DNA of 24,817 nucleotides from an uncultured Lachnospiraceae bacterium (GTDB lineage Bacteria > Bacillota > Clostridia > Lachnospirales > Lachnospiraceae). The position numbers and the translations under genes are program-made. The notes beneath the pieces were generated by a model. It saw only the letters and a program-made list of their open reading frames with translations. It did not search any database and was not told where the DNA came from. Shown one piece after another: positions 15,658 to 23,080 of this stretch. The DNA lies in contig CAKRQV010000026.1 in assembly GCA_934394565.1 (NCBI GenBank), positions 1-24,817 on the forward strand, in the 5' to 3' direction. How positions within the stretch are numbered: the first letter of the stretch is position 1; every line of letters starts with the position of its first letter.

Positions 15658-16488
15658 ATGGTTAAATTTGTTGCTGATTCATCTTGTGATATGCTGGACA
15701 TGCCTGGTGTCTGTTTTGTATCTGTTCCCTTAACAATCCATACGGATCATAAGCAATGGACAGATGATGATACCATGGACATCTCCGATATGCTGGATAC
15801 CTTATCTGTCTATAAAGGACGTTCCTACACATCCTGCCCTGGTATAGAGGCCTGGCTGGCAGCCTATGAGGGAGCTGATACGATCTATGTAGGTACACTG
15901 ACAAGCGGACTCTCTGGCACATACAATGCTGCCCTGGCGGCTGCCAACATCTACCGTCAGAAACATCCGGATGTACAGATTGAAGTTTTTGATACACTGT
16001 CTACCGGACCTGAACTGCGTCTTCTGATGGAAAAACTGGTAGAGCTTGACTCTGAGGGACTTTCTTTTTCTGAAGTCTGCAAAGCGGCACATGCCTACAT
16101 GAAACAGACCCGTCTGTTTTTCAGTTTTTGCTCTCTGCACAATTTTGCCCAGAATGGCCGTGTCAGCAAAGCCGTTGCCGCAGCTGTAGGCATGCTTGGT
16201 ATTCGGATCGTAGGCACAGCCAGTCCACAGGGGACAATCGAACCGATCACCAAATGCCGCGGTGACAAACGCGCTCTTAATGCTCTTTTAGGCGAACTGG
16301 ATACTATCGGCTTCAGCAAAGGCAAACTGCGAATCGGTCATACACAAAACCAGGCACTTGCCGATACCTTTGCTTCCCTGGTCCGGCAAAAATACCCACA
16401 GGCAGACATACTTGTTTATCCTGCCCGTGGGCTGTGCAGCTATTACGGAGAACGCGGAGCTATTTTTTTCGGTGTAGAAACCTTTTAA
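15658..16488 (+). CDS. DegV family fatty-acid-binding protein
   Basis: A 276-residue DegV protein. In this family a fatty acid is bound between two domains; in several Gram-positive bacteria such proteins (FakB) present fatty acids to the kinase FakA. Seen: N-terminal VADSSCDM, TSCPGIEAW, and the lipid-contact loop TSGLSGTYNAAL (about 82-93). The C-terminal half carries LRIGHTQN and ends with FFGVETF, in place of the usual G-P-G-like end. GGAGGATATT before the ATG fixes the start. No fakA-like kinase gene is in the window. It is divergent from the DUF1836 gene and convergent with the next gene, with only 48 bp between the stops and no obvious terminator. Confidence 0.92.
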   Translation: MVKFVADSSCDMLDMPGVCFVSVPLTIHTDHKQWTDDDTMDISDMLDTLSVYKGRSYTSCPGIEAWLAAYEGADTIYVGTLTSGLSGTYNAALAAANIYRQKHPDVQIEVFDTLSTGPELRLLMEKLVELDSEGLSFSEVCKAAHAYMKQTRLFFSFCSLHNFAQNGRVSKAVAAAVGMLGIRIVGTASPQGTIEPITKCRGDKRALNALLGELDTIGFSKGKLRIGHTQNQALADTFASLVRQKYPQADILVYPARGLCSYYGERGAIFFGVETF

Positions 16489-16536
16489 CGATTCTTTACT
16501 GTTTCGTTGTCCGCATAAAGTACCCCGGCTATTGAT

Positions 16537-16953
16537 TTATATTTCTTCATCCTTCATTTTTTCTGCATATTTCAGTGGCACTTCTATGATTCCCAGTTTC
16601 CAGAATATGGGATACATATAGGATACGCCACGGATATCACCCATAGCCTTTGGCCGGGGACTGTATTTTTCTCTGCAGGCATTTTGGAATGCCATGCGTA
16701 TACTGCCAAACGAAAGTGATTTACTGCCCTCGCGGCGATCTATCCAGAGCTCTTTTGTCAATTGCCCACGTTTTCCCTTGTGTATCGTATATGTAAATGG
16801 CAGTCCGGAAGCTGTTTTAAAGACAGTCCCCTGCCATTCTATCAGGGCATCCCACAGAAAATCTTCGGCATCCTCACCTTTCTGTATAGCTGCAAGCAGC
16901 AGCTCTTTTTTCTCTTCTTTTTTCTTATTTCTATCCACATATTCTGCGGTCAA
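16537..16953 (-). CDS. Conserved hypothetical protein, TTG start
   Basis: A small basic protein (138 residues from the TTG start) that I recognise only as a type common in Lachnospiraceae, with FLWDALIEWQGTVFKTASGLPFTY followed by a strand-rich part and a C-terminal SYMYPIFWKLGIIEVPLKY. Function unknown. An ATG frame 45 bp longer exists (16998), but it has no ribosome site and lies among promoter-like sequence. The TTG at 16953 has AGGAG 8 nt upstream (16962-16966) and gives a protein beginning at LTAEYVDRNKKKEEKK, read as Met. The first 20 residues are strongly Lys/Glu-rich. It is divergent from the amidohydrolase gene. Confidence 0.65.
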   Translation of the reverse strand: MTAEYVDRNKKKEEKKELLLAAIQKGEDAEDFLWDALIEWQGTVFKTASGLPFTYTIHKGKRGQLTKELWIDRREGSKSLSFGSIRMAFQNACREKYSPRPKAMGDIRGVSYMYPIFWKLGIIEVPLKYAEKMKDEEI

Positions 16954-16979
16954 AGTTTTCTCTCCTTTTTTATCAAAAC

Positions 16980-17008
16980 TTGAAAAATACAAATTCATAT
17001 TGTATAGT
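16980..17008 (+). promoter_or_regulatory. Promoter of amidohydrolase gene
   Basis: TTGAAA (16980-16985), a 17-bp gap, TATAGT (17003-17008). The start site would be near 17015, about 23 nt before the ATG, with AGAGG between. The promoter overlaps the longer reading frame of the divergent hypothetical gene, another reason to prefer that gene's TTG start. Confidence 0.65.
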
Positions 17009-17037
17009 CAGTGTACTACATATGATAGAGGTTTCCC

Positions 17038-17859
17038 ATGATTATTGATTCACATACACATATTTTTCCTGATAAGGTGGCAGATACGATGTTTGCCCAC
17101 CTGTTACCGCTGGCACCGGATGACCTGCATGCGCATACGGACGCAACAAAAAAGGGGCTTTTAGCTTCTATGAAAAAGAATGACATTGACTATTCTGTGG
17201 TTCTGCCCATTGTTACGGCGCCGCATCAGTTTGACAGTATCAACCGTTTTGCTGCGAAGATCAACGGACATGACGGGCTGATTTCTTTTGGCGGAATCCA
17301 TCCGGACAATACGAGAATCCGCGAAAAACTTTCCTATATAAAGTCACTGGGGCTTCCCGGTGTAAAGCTGCATCCGGACGATCAAAAGACGTTTATTGAT
17401 GATCCGCGCTATATTGAGATCATCCGTACCTGTGTGGAGCTGGATCTGCATGTGACGATCCATGCGGGGGTGGATGTGGGATTCCCGGATCCGGTCTACT
17501 GTCCGCCGGTCAGGGCTGCACATATGCTGGATCTGGTCTACGGAAAGAAGCATCCGGACAAGGCACATATTACACTGGCACATATCGGAGGTAATGATTT
17601 ATTTGATGAGGTGGAACGGTGTCTGGTAGGGCGAAATGTGTATTTTGATCTGGCATTTTCTCTGGATCGGATCAACAAGGTGCAGTTGCTTCGAATTATC
17701 CAGAACCATGGAGCGGACAGAATTCTCTGGGCGAGTGACAGTCCGTGGGCCGATCAGGGAACCTATCGGAAGCTGTTTGATGAGCTGCCACTGTTTGATG
17801 ATGAGAGGGAACTGATTCTGTGGAAGAACGCAGCTAAGATGCTGGGGATTCCTGTTTAA
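17038..17859 (+). CDS. Amidohydrolase-family (PF04909) metal hydrolase
   Basis: A 273-residue TIM-barrel amidohydrolase. Seen: DSHTHIFP (H6, H8), GVKLHPDDQ (H112), TIHAGVDVG (H142), LAHIGGND (H182) and WASDSPW with the catalytic aspartate D234. The pattern fits amidohydrolase family 2, which includes decarboxylases and hydrolases of varied substrates; the reaction here cannot be told from sequence. The codon use is G-richer than that of degV. It has its own promoter and ends at a bidirectional hairpin shared with the convergent tRNA-Ser. Confidence 0.85.
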   Translation: MIIDSHTHIFPDKVADTMFAHLLPLAPDDLHAHTDATKKGLLASMKKNDIDYSVVLPIVTAPHQFDSINRFAAKINGHDGLISFGGIHPDNTRIREKLSYIKSLGLPGVKLHPDDQKTFIDDPRYIEIIRTCVELDLHVTIHAGVDVGFPDPVYCPPVRAAHMLDLVYGKKHPDKAHITLAHIGGNDLFDEVERCLVGRNVYFDLAFSLDRINKVQLLRIIQNHGADRILWASDSPWADQGTYRKLFDELPLFDDERELILWKNAAKMLGIPV

Positions 17860-17887
17860 CGATAAACGGACAAAAATATTACAGAAA

Positions 17888-17911
17888 AAAGCCCCGTAAA
17901 TACGGGGCTTT
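17888..17911. terminator. Bidirectional terminator, amidohydrolase / tRNA-Ser
   Basis: AAAGCCCCGTA and TACGGGGCTTT pair around a 2-nt loop. On the minus strand the stem is followed by TTTTTT, a strong terminator for tRNA-Ser; on the plus strand only TTT follows. Confidence 0.9.
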
Positions 17912-17916
17912 CAGCG

Positions 17917-18004
17917 CGGAGACGATGGGATTCGAACCCATGTGCCGGTTACCCGACAACTTGATTTCGAGTCAAGCTCGTTATGGCCACTTCGATACGT
18001 CTCC
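17917..18004 (-). tRNA. tRNA-Ser(CGA)
   Basis: The minus strand folds as an 88-nt class II tRNA: acceptor GGAGACG/CGTCTCC, discriminator G, anticodon stem CTTGA/TCAAG with loop CTCGAAA (anticodon CGA, codon UCG), a long variable arm (GTCGGGTAACCGGCAC region) and a T loop GTTCGAATC. The long variable arm confirms serine. CCA is not encoded. Confidence 0.96.
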
Positions 18005-18022
18005 ATAGACATTGACCTGTCT

Positions 18023-18051
18023 ATTATACCTGCCGGACTACATTTCGTCAA
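18023..18051 (-). promoter_or_regulatory. tRNA-Ser promoter overlapping the tadA stop
   Basis: Minus strand TTGACG (18051-18046), 17 bp, TATAAT (18028-18023). The tadA stop codon (18038-18040) lies inside the spacer, so the promoter uses the last codons of tadA. A 7-bp inverted repeat ATAGACA/TGTCTAT (18005-18024) runs from the -10 box to the mature tRNA 5' end. Confidence 0.8.
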
Positions 18052-18610
18052 GCTGACTTCCTGCATTTTCTGCCAGTGTCTGCGGATTTGTGTTTTCAGA
18101 GGGCAGAGACATATCCGCTTGCGCAGCTGCTCTTGCAGCTTCTTTTTCCTGCTTTTTGCGCATACGGAGACGTTTGAAAAAAGCGGAAAGCATCTGACTG
18201 CATTCGTTTTCCAGTACACCGCGGGTGATATCTACCTGATGATTAAACTTTGGCACCTGCAGGAGATTGAAAATAGAGCCTGCGCATCCGGCTTTAGCAT
18301 TCATGCAGGCGATAACAACACGGGAAATGCGGGCCTGTACAATGGCTCCGGCACACATTTGACAGGGTTCCAATGTCACATACATTGTGCATTCTTCCAG
18401 GCGCCAGTCCCCAAGAACACGGCTGGCTTTGCGAATTGCATTCAGTTCGGCATGGGACAGCGTATTTTTATCGGTATTACGGCGATTGTAGCCCCGGGCG
18501 ATCACTTTGTCCTGATATACGATCACACATCCGATGGGCACTTCATCAAGTTTTTCGGCTTTTCTGGCCTGGGTCATGGCCTGGCGCATATAGCGTTCAT
18601 CTGCTGTCAT
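18038..18610 (-). CDS. tadA: tRNA-specific adenosine deaminase TadA
   Basis: TadA deaminates A34 to inosine in tRNA-Arg(ACG). The 190-residue protein has the zinc and catalytic set of the cytidine/deoxycytidylate deaminase fold: SHAELNAI (H53, E55) and LEPCQMCAGA (C83, C86), with EVPIGCVIV at 23-31 typical of TadA. Most TadA proteins are about 150-165 residues; here an Ala/Gln/Asn-rich tail from about residue 153 extends it, and the DNA of that tail holds the promoter of the following tRNA-Ser. AAGGA lies about 8 nt before the ATG. The gene is divergent from the next gene on the right. Confidence 0.94.
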   Translation of the reverse strand: MTADERYMRQAMTQARKAEKLDEVPIGCVIVYQDKVIARGYNRRNTDKNTLSHAELNAIRKASRVLGDWRLEECTMYVTLEPCQMCAGAIVQARISRVVIACMNAKAGCAGSIFNLLQVPKFNHQVDITRGVLENECSQMLSAFFKRLRMRKKQEKEAARAAAQADMSLPSENTNPQTLAENAGSQLDEM

Positions 18611-18645
18611 TTTTATTTTCCTTCATACTTTCTTTGCGTTACTCA

Positions 18646-18651
18646 TATAAT
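18646..18651 (+). promoter_or_regulatory. -10 box of the 18679 gene
   Basis: TATAAT lies 28 bp before the chosen ATG; no good -35 box is visible 16-19 bp upstream. Confidence 0.45.
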
Positions 18652-18678
18652 AAGGAGAAAAATCTGTGGAGTCAACAC

Positions 18679-19839
18679 ATGTCTGCTTATCAGCGTTTTA
18701 TTTCCTATATGTATGAATATCACGGAAATACGAGACATCAAAACTGCGGTTATGCCCGCATAGACAATCGTAACCAGCTGTTAAAGCTTGAAATACATAT
18801 GAAAGTTTCTGCTACGAATCCAGAAAACCCTCTGCACATTTACGGCTGTTTTCAGCACGACGGGCAACTGTACGGTATTGAATTCGGACAGCATATTCCG
18901 ACACTTGGCATGGTCAACTGGCGGATGCAATGCGCTTCGGAAGATCTGGCCCAGACCGGGGTTTCTTTTGGTGATCTGGAAGGGCTGGTGCTGTCGGATG
19001 AAAGTCCTGTTTCATATTGCAGTATCTGGAACGATCAGTCCGTTCAGCCAGTCAATCTGATTCCCTATCCGCCGACTGTTCCTGAAGAAGAGACTGACAG
19101 CGATCCTGTAGACAACGCTGTTATATTAGCTGAAAATTTATCTCAGGAAAAATCCGTCTCTTTTTCCGATATCTCACAGGATGTGACTACTACAACAGAC
19201 AATATTCCGTCTATAGCAGAAACAATACCATCTGTAGACAGTGCTTCCATTGCATCGGCTGTTTCGGATGCACCTGCAGTCTCTGCAGAGGATTCCCTTT
19301 CCTCTGCCTCTGTTGAGGAAGAAATATCTGCACCGGTGCAAGCCTCTCACGTTGTTGTAGAAGAGCAGCCCCGCACTGCTCCCACACTGGTAGAACGCAT
19401 CCTCGCCCAGGAATTTACCGATACCTCAGCCGGAGCATCTGTCCCGCAGACAGATACTGTCCAGCCAAAGACAGCCAAATCCCGGTCTTTTACACGCTGG
19501 GAACGTCTGACACACCGTTTTCCGGCAGCTGACGTGTTTACCGACGGGGAGCTTAGAAACTGTCTGCGGATTGAGCCCCGGGATATCCCCGTACTTCGCC
19601 GCGAAGGCTTCCATATTGCCGGTAACCGTTTTATCCTGCACTGCCTGCAGCGGGATCCTCACTGTCTTTTGGGGCGTATCGGTGACAGCGAGCAGTATGT
19701 CTTTGCCATCCCAGGCATCTATGACAGTCAGGAACGTTTTATGGCTAATATGTTTGGTTTTCCCTGTTTTTGTCCCCTGGACGATGTCCAGCTGCCCACA
19801 GAGGGACAAAAAGGCTACTGGTATCGGTCCGTACACTGA
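18679..19839 (+). CDS. Lachnospiraceae-type two-domain protein of unknown function
   Basis: A 386-residue protein. The open frame extends further upstream into tadA, but the ATG at 18679 has GGAG 7 nt before it and begins with YQRFISYMYEYHG, the conserved start of this family as I remember it (possibly DUF6128; not certain). Residues 1-130 form an N-terminal domain (GYARIDNRNQLLKLEIHM). Residues about 135-265 are a Ser/Asp/Glu/Val-rich, probably disordered linker. Residues about 268-386 form a C-terminal domain with RWERLTHRFP, LRIEPRDIPVL, FILHCLQRD and IPGIYDSQERFMANMFGF. No signal peptide or membrane span is seen, so it is likely cytoplasmic. Function unknown. It is divergent from tadA and convergent with the 20092 gene. 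Confidence 0.75.
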   Translation: MSAYQRFISYMYEYHGNTRHQNCGYARIDNRNQLLKLEIHMKVSATNPENPLHIYGCFQHDGQLYGIEFGQHIPTLGMVNWRMQCASEDLAQTGVSFGDLEGLVLSDESPVSYCSIWNDQSVQPVNLIPYPPTVPEEETDSDPVDNAVILAENLSQEKSVSFSDISQDVTTTTDNIPSIAETIPSVDSASIASAVSDAPAVSAEDSLSSASVEEEISAPVQASHVVVEEQPRTAPTLVERILAQEFTDTSAGASVPQTDTVQPKTAKSRSFTRWERLTHRFPAADVFTDGELRNCLRIEPRDIPVLRREGFHIAGNRFILHCLQRDPHCLLGRIGDSEQYVFAIPGIYDSQERFMANMFGFPCFCPLDDVQLPTEGQKGYWYRSVH

Positions 19840-19889
19840 ATTTTCCAAGTATTGTCATATAACCCATGTTTTCCCCGAATACAGGCATT

Positions 19890-19985
19890 AACTATGCGAA
19901 ACACGCTTTGCGAGTTTCTCAAGTTATCGCGGCAGGCGCCCAGGTCTCGTGCAGGCGCGGACTTTGGCTCGTTGCTCGCGTAAAT
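19890..19985. other. GC-rich structured intergenic segment
   Basis: Between two convergent genes lies a segment much richer in G and C than its flanks. It has GCAGGCGC twice (about 19933 and 19952), a GCGCC/GGCGC pair and CTCG/CGAG-rich ends. No reading frame in it resembles a known protein. It could be a dispersed intergenic repeat; I cannot confirm this from one copy. Confidence 0.35.
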
Positions 19986-19993
19986 TAAAAAGG

Positions 19994-20039
19994 CCGTCAG
20001 AGAAAGCTGTGCGCTGTACAGCACAGCTTTCTCTGACGG
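19994..20039 (-). terminator. 19-bp perfect hairpin terminator
   Basis: Positions 19994-20012 pair perfectly with 20021-20039 around an 8-nt loop. On the minus strand the stem is followed by CCTTTTT, so it ends the transcript of the gene at 20092-20727. The stem lies 53 bp past that stop codon. Confidence 0.88.
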
Positions 20040-20091
20040 TAATCTGTCAAATTTTGTCTGTGGTTTTCATGAGCTGTTTTTTGCCTCCGGA

Positions 20092-20727
20092 TCAGGCAAT
20101 ACTGTTTTTCTTTTTAAATTCCTCTTCAGCCGCATTCCATACAGCGATATCCTGAGGAAAGCTCTCGAGGAATGCTGCCTGCGTAGCCCGCATCAACAGA
20201 GCATATTCCTCCGTCATACCGCCAAGAAGTGCAGCTCCGCAGCCCGTGGTATAGATATCCTGCGCAATCTTATGCAGCAGACTCTCATCCTTCATTGTTC
20301 CCACACCCAGAATAATGCACTTGTAATTTTTATCTTTCTGGCAGAGACTGATATAAACCTGTACCAGATTGACATATTCCCTGAACAGAACTTCTTTAAG
20401 AGCCTCTGAAGTCGCCTCGTGAAACATAAGCTCTTCAGCGATCTTTGTCATTTTTTTTCTGGCACGGCCCTTGCCAAAGAAATGTCCCATCTGTTTCTGC
20501 TCGTACCCCAGTTCCATCCACTGTGCCATAAAAGCATCGTAACCTGTCAGCTTACCATTTTTCGTAAAACGCTTTTCCCAGAGTTTTTTTCGCAGCTGAT
20601 TTTCTTCGCCTGAATCAAGCGCAAGTCCCATATCCAGATACTGTTTTTTTTCTTCGCCCGTAACGGACATATTATAGCCTTCCAGCCAGTTTGTATAGAC
20701 TGGCGCCTGCTTTTTCTGTTCTAACAT
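20092..20727 (-). CDS. Conserved hypothetical protein (possibly DUF6553)
   Basis: A 211-residue, probably cytoplasmic protein with no signal peptide. I do not recognise a catalytic motif. It has a charged N-terminal half (RKKLWEKRFTKNGKLTGYDAFMAQWMEL) and a helical C-terminal half with GCGAALLGGMTEEYALLMRA. The layout resembles small clostridial proteins grouped as DUF6553, but this is from memory and tentative. GGAG lies 5 nt before the ATG. It has its own extended -10 promoter at the end of the upstream AraC gene and a strong terminator, so it is transcribed alone. Function unknown. Confidence 0.75.
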   Translation of the reverse strand: MLEQKKQAPVYTNWLEGYNMSVTGEEKKQYLDMGLALDSGEENQLRKKLWEKRFTKNGKLTGYDAFMAQWMELGYEQKQMGHFFGKGRARKKMTKIAEELMFHEATSEALKEVLFREYVNLVQVYISLCQKDKNYKCIILGVGTMKDESLLHKIAQDIYTTGCGAALLGGMTEEYALLMRATQAAFLESFPQDIAVWNAAEEEFKKKNSIA

Positions 20728-20774
20728 AGCTTCTCCATTCTGTTTTCACTGTGTCGGCACAGCTTTTATCTGCT

Positions 20775-20780
20775 ATTATA
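20775..20780 (-). promoter_or_regulatory. Extended -10 box overlapping the AraC stop codon
   Basis: On the minus strand TGG-TATAAT, an extended -10 (TGN before the box), contains the TAA stop of the AraC-family gene (20776-20778). No good -35 box is present, as is usual with extended -10 promoters. It would drive the 211-residue hypothetical gene. Confidence 0.55.
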
Positions 20781-21723
20781 CCACAGCCGCGTCATCACCG
20801 CCACCCTGTATCCCGGCATTTTGACGGCAGAGCTTCCGGTAAGACATCGGTGTCATCTCCTTGTATCGCTTAAACACACGGGTATAGTAGCCTGGATTGG
20901 CAAAGCCACACCGCTCGGCGACCTCAGTAATCTCCATGTCCGTCTCCGATAAAAGCACCAGACTCTGGTTGATACGATAGGACATCAGATAGGAAAACAG
21001 CGTCTCCTGCATATACCGTTTAAACATCCGACAACACTCGTTTTTACAGATGTGGATCTGCGATGCCAACTCTTCCAGCGTCAGTTTTTGCGCATAGTGT
21101 TCCTGAATATAACTCATCAAAATACGGATGCGCTGCTGATTAGGATCGTTTTCTTTCATTTTCTGCTTACCGCTGCCCGGCCAGTTTCTGTACAGCAAGA
21201 GCCAGATCTGCAAGAGTCCGATTTGTACTTCCATTTCCCAGGTCTGTGACTTTTCCTTTTCCTGGATATACATTTGATGCAGAATTTGTAATATCCGGTT
21301 CTGCCAGTCGCAGTCCGGCCGCAGCGCGATCGCCGGACAGGCACTGTCCCGGCACAGATCCCGGACATAATGCGTATACAGTGCGCTGGTTTTTTCGCCG
21401 TAAAGTACCCTGGGCAGAAAAGTCACGGACACATAGCTGCAATCTGCACCGGCAATACTTTCTCCCATATGCAGCGCATTGCAGTTGCAAAACAGACCAT
21501 CCCCTGCCCTGAGATGATATATGTGATCATTGACCCTGTAGCGAATCTCGCCATCCAGTACCAGCGTCAGCTCAATCTGAGGATGCCAGTGCCATAAAAA
21601 AGCTCCACCATACATGGCAAACAACTTTTCATCACTGATACGTACAGGAAAATCAAATCTGCCATGTTCCTTGATCTCCTGTCTGTCCGTTCCCACCTTA
21701 AGCTGCTGCGGTCCATTTTCCAT
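20776..21723 (-). CDS. AraC-family regulator, cupin N-terminus
   Basis: A 315-residue one-component regulator. The N-terminal about 100 residues are a cupin-like sugar-sensing domain (FLWHWHPQIELTLVLDGEI with H45, H47 and E51; LRAGDGLFCN). The C-terminal about 100 residues have the two AraC HTH units: KLTLEELASQIHICKNECCR and ITEVAERCGFANPGYYTRVF. Divergent orientation to galK-galT with about 175 bp between starts makes it a likely galactose-operon regulator; this is an inference from context. GGAGG lies about 7 nt before the ATG. Confidence 0.9.
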   Translation of the reverse strand: MENGPQQLKVGTDRQEIKEHGRFDFPVRISDEKLFAMYGGAFLWHWHPQIELTLVLDGEIRYRVNDHIYHLRAGDGLFCNCNALHMGESIAGADCSYVSVTFLPRVLYGEKTSALYTHYVRDLCRDSACPAIALRPDCDWQNRILQILHQMYIQEKEKSQTWEMEVQIGLLQIWLLLYRNWPGSGKQKMKENDPNQQRIRILMSYIQEHYAQKLTLEELASQIHICKNECCRMFKRYMQETLFSYLMSYRINQSLVLLSETDMEITEVAERCGFANPGYYTRVFKRYKEMTPMSYRKLCRQNAGIQGGGDDAAVV

Positions 21724-21768
21724 AGCACTTCCTCCTCAATATAGTATAAGTATTATGCAATATAATTG

Positions 21769-21797
21769 TTGTATATTTTGTCCATGCTCACTATAAT
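21769..21797 (+). promoter_or_regulatory. galK promoter
   Basis: TTGTAT (21769-21774), 17 bp, TATAAT (21792-21797). The start would be near 21804, leaving a leader of about 95 nt that is A-rich near the ribosome site. Confidence 0.65.
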
Positions 21798-21806
21798 GAC
21801 ATTATA
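21792..21806. promoter_or_regulatory. 15-bp palindrome over galK -10, candidate operator
   Basis: TATAATGACATTATA is a perfect 7+1+7 inverted repeat that includes the whole -10 box and the likely start site. A second, looser one, ATTAT-5-ATAAT, lies at 21752-21766 upstream of the -35. A repressor bound at the first site would block initiation. Confidence 0.45.
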
Positions 21807-21898
21807 CAAGAAAGCATCTGTCCATGTACAGTCCGACTTCCTGCAGATGCAACATACTTTTACCAGATATACGGAAAAAAAAGAAAAGGGGATTTTTT

Positions 21899-23065
21899 AT
21901 GACAACAGAAAAAATGCAGCAGTTATTTCAGGAAACTTTTCAGACAACAAAAAGTCCAAAAGTCTACTTTGCACCGGGCCGTGTCAATCTGATCGGCGAA
22001 CATACTGATTACAATGGCGGTCACGTTTTTCCCTGTGCACTGACCATCGGTACATATGGGGCCATCATAAAGCGTAACGACCGCAAGCTTCGCTTTTACT
22101 CCGTAAACTTCCCCGGTATCGTTACCTCTTCTCTGGACGACCTGGTTCCTGCCCAGGACGCCGGGTGGACCAACTATCCAAAGGGTGTAATGTGGACCTT
22201 CAACAAACGTGGATATACCCTGCCCTGTGGTATGGATATTCTGATCTACGGAGATATTCCGAACGGTTCCGGACTGTCCTCTTCCGCATCACTGGAGGTG
22301 CTCATCGGCCTGATGTTAAAGGATACTTTTGGCTTCGATACCCTGACCATGACCGACCTTGCACTGATCGGTCAATATTCTGAAAATAATTTCAACGGTA
22401 TGAACTGCGGTATTATGGATCAGTTTGCTTCTGCCATGGGCAAAAAGGACAATGCCATCTTTCTTGATACCGCAACCTTAAATTATACTTACGCCCCCGT
22501 TAAACTCACCGATGCCCGTATTGTCATCACCAACAGCAAGGTAAAACACAGCCTTGTTTCTTCTGCTTATAATGACAGACGAAGAGAATGCGAAACGGCT
22601 CTGGCCATGTTACAGAAAGTCGTGGATATACAGACCCTCGGTGATCTGACGGAAGCACAGTTTGAGCAGTATAAAGATGCCATCACTGATCCCATCTGCC
22701 AGAAACGTGCAAAACATGCGGTTTATGAAAACCAGCGTACAATCCGTGCTGTAGAAGCCCTTCAGCAGGGTGATCTGGAAGAATTCGGCCGTCTGATCAA
22801 TGCATCCCATGTATCTCTGCGCGATGATTACGAAACCTCCTGTGCCGAAACAGATCTCCTGGCCTCTCTGGCCTGGAAGATTCCGGGCGTACTGGGTTCC
22901 CGTATCACCGGAGGTGGTTTCGGTGGCTGCACAGTCAGCATTGTCAAAAACGATGCCATCGATACCTTTATCGGCGAGATCGGTCCGGTATATGAAAAGG
23001 AGACCGGCCATAAAGCAGAATTCTACATCGTAGATATCGGTGATGGAGCTCACAAACTCAGTTAA
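21899..23065 (+). CDS. galK: Galactokinase
   Basis: GalK phosphorylates alpha-D-galactose with ATP to galactose 1-phosphate, the first Leloir step. The start at 21899 is chosen: AGGGG lies 7 nt upstream and the resulting 388 residues match the family, whereas a longer frame from 21824 adds an unrelated leader. Seen: galactokinase signature GRVNLIGEHTDYNGG (27-41, with R28, E34 and D37), the ATP-binding GSGLSSSASLE (123-133), GIMDQF with the catalytic base at about D174, and the C-terminal TGGGFGGCTVSIV. It is the first gene of a galK-galT operon, with galT 15 bp downstream, and is divergent from an AraC regulator. galE is not in the window. Confidence 0.97.
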   Translation: MTTEKMQQLFQETFQTTKSPKVYFAPGRVNLIGEHTDYNGGHVFPCALTIGTYGAIIKRNDRKLRFYSVNFPGIVTSSLDDLVPAQDAGWTNYPKGVMWTFNKRGYTLPCGMDILIYGDIPNGSGLSSSASLEVLIGLMLKDTFGFDTLTMTDLALIGQYSENNFNGMNCGIMDQFASAMGKKDNAIFLDTATLNYTYAPVKLTDARIVITNSKVKHSLVSSAYNDRRRECETALAMLQKVVDIQTLGDLTEAQFEQYKDAITDPICQKRAKHAVYENQRTIRAVEALQQGDLEEFGRLINASHVSLRDDYETSCAETDLLASLAWKIPGVLGSRITGGGFGGCTVSIVKNDAIDTFIGEIGPVYEKETGHKAEFYIVDIGDGAHKLS

Positions 23066-23080
23066 AGAAAGGAATACGCC

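Noticed and set aside
18373..18678. Upstream extension of the 18679 gene
   Set aside because: The extension is antisense to tadA; a ribosome site and conserved start support the ATG at 18679.
19815..20024. 69-codon minus-strand frame across the 19-bp hairpin
   Set aside because: It runs through a terminator hairpin and the 3' end of a convergent gene and has no family resemblance.
21824..21898. N-terminal extension of galK
   Set aside because: The first 25 codons have no similarity to galactokinase and no ribosome site; the ATG at 21899 gives the normal family length.
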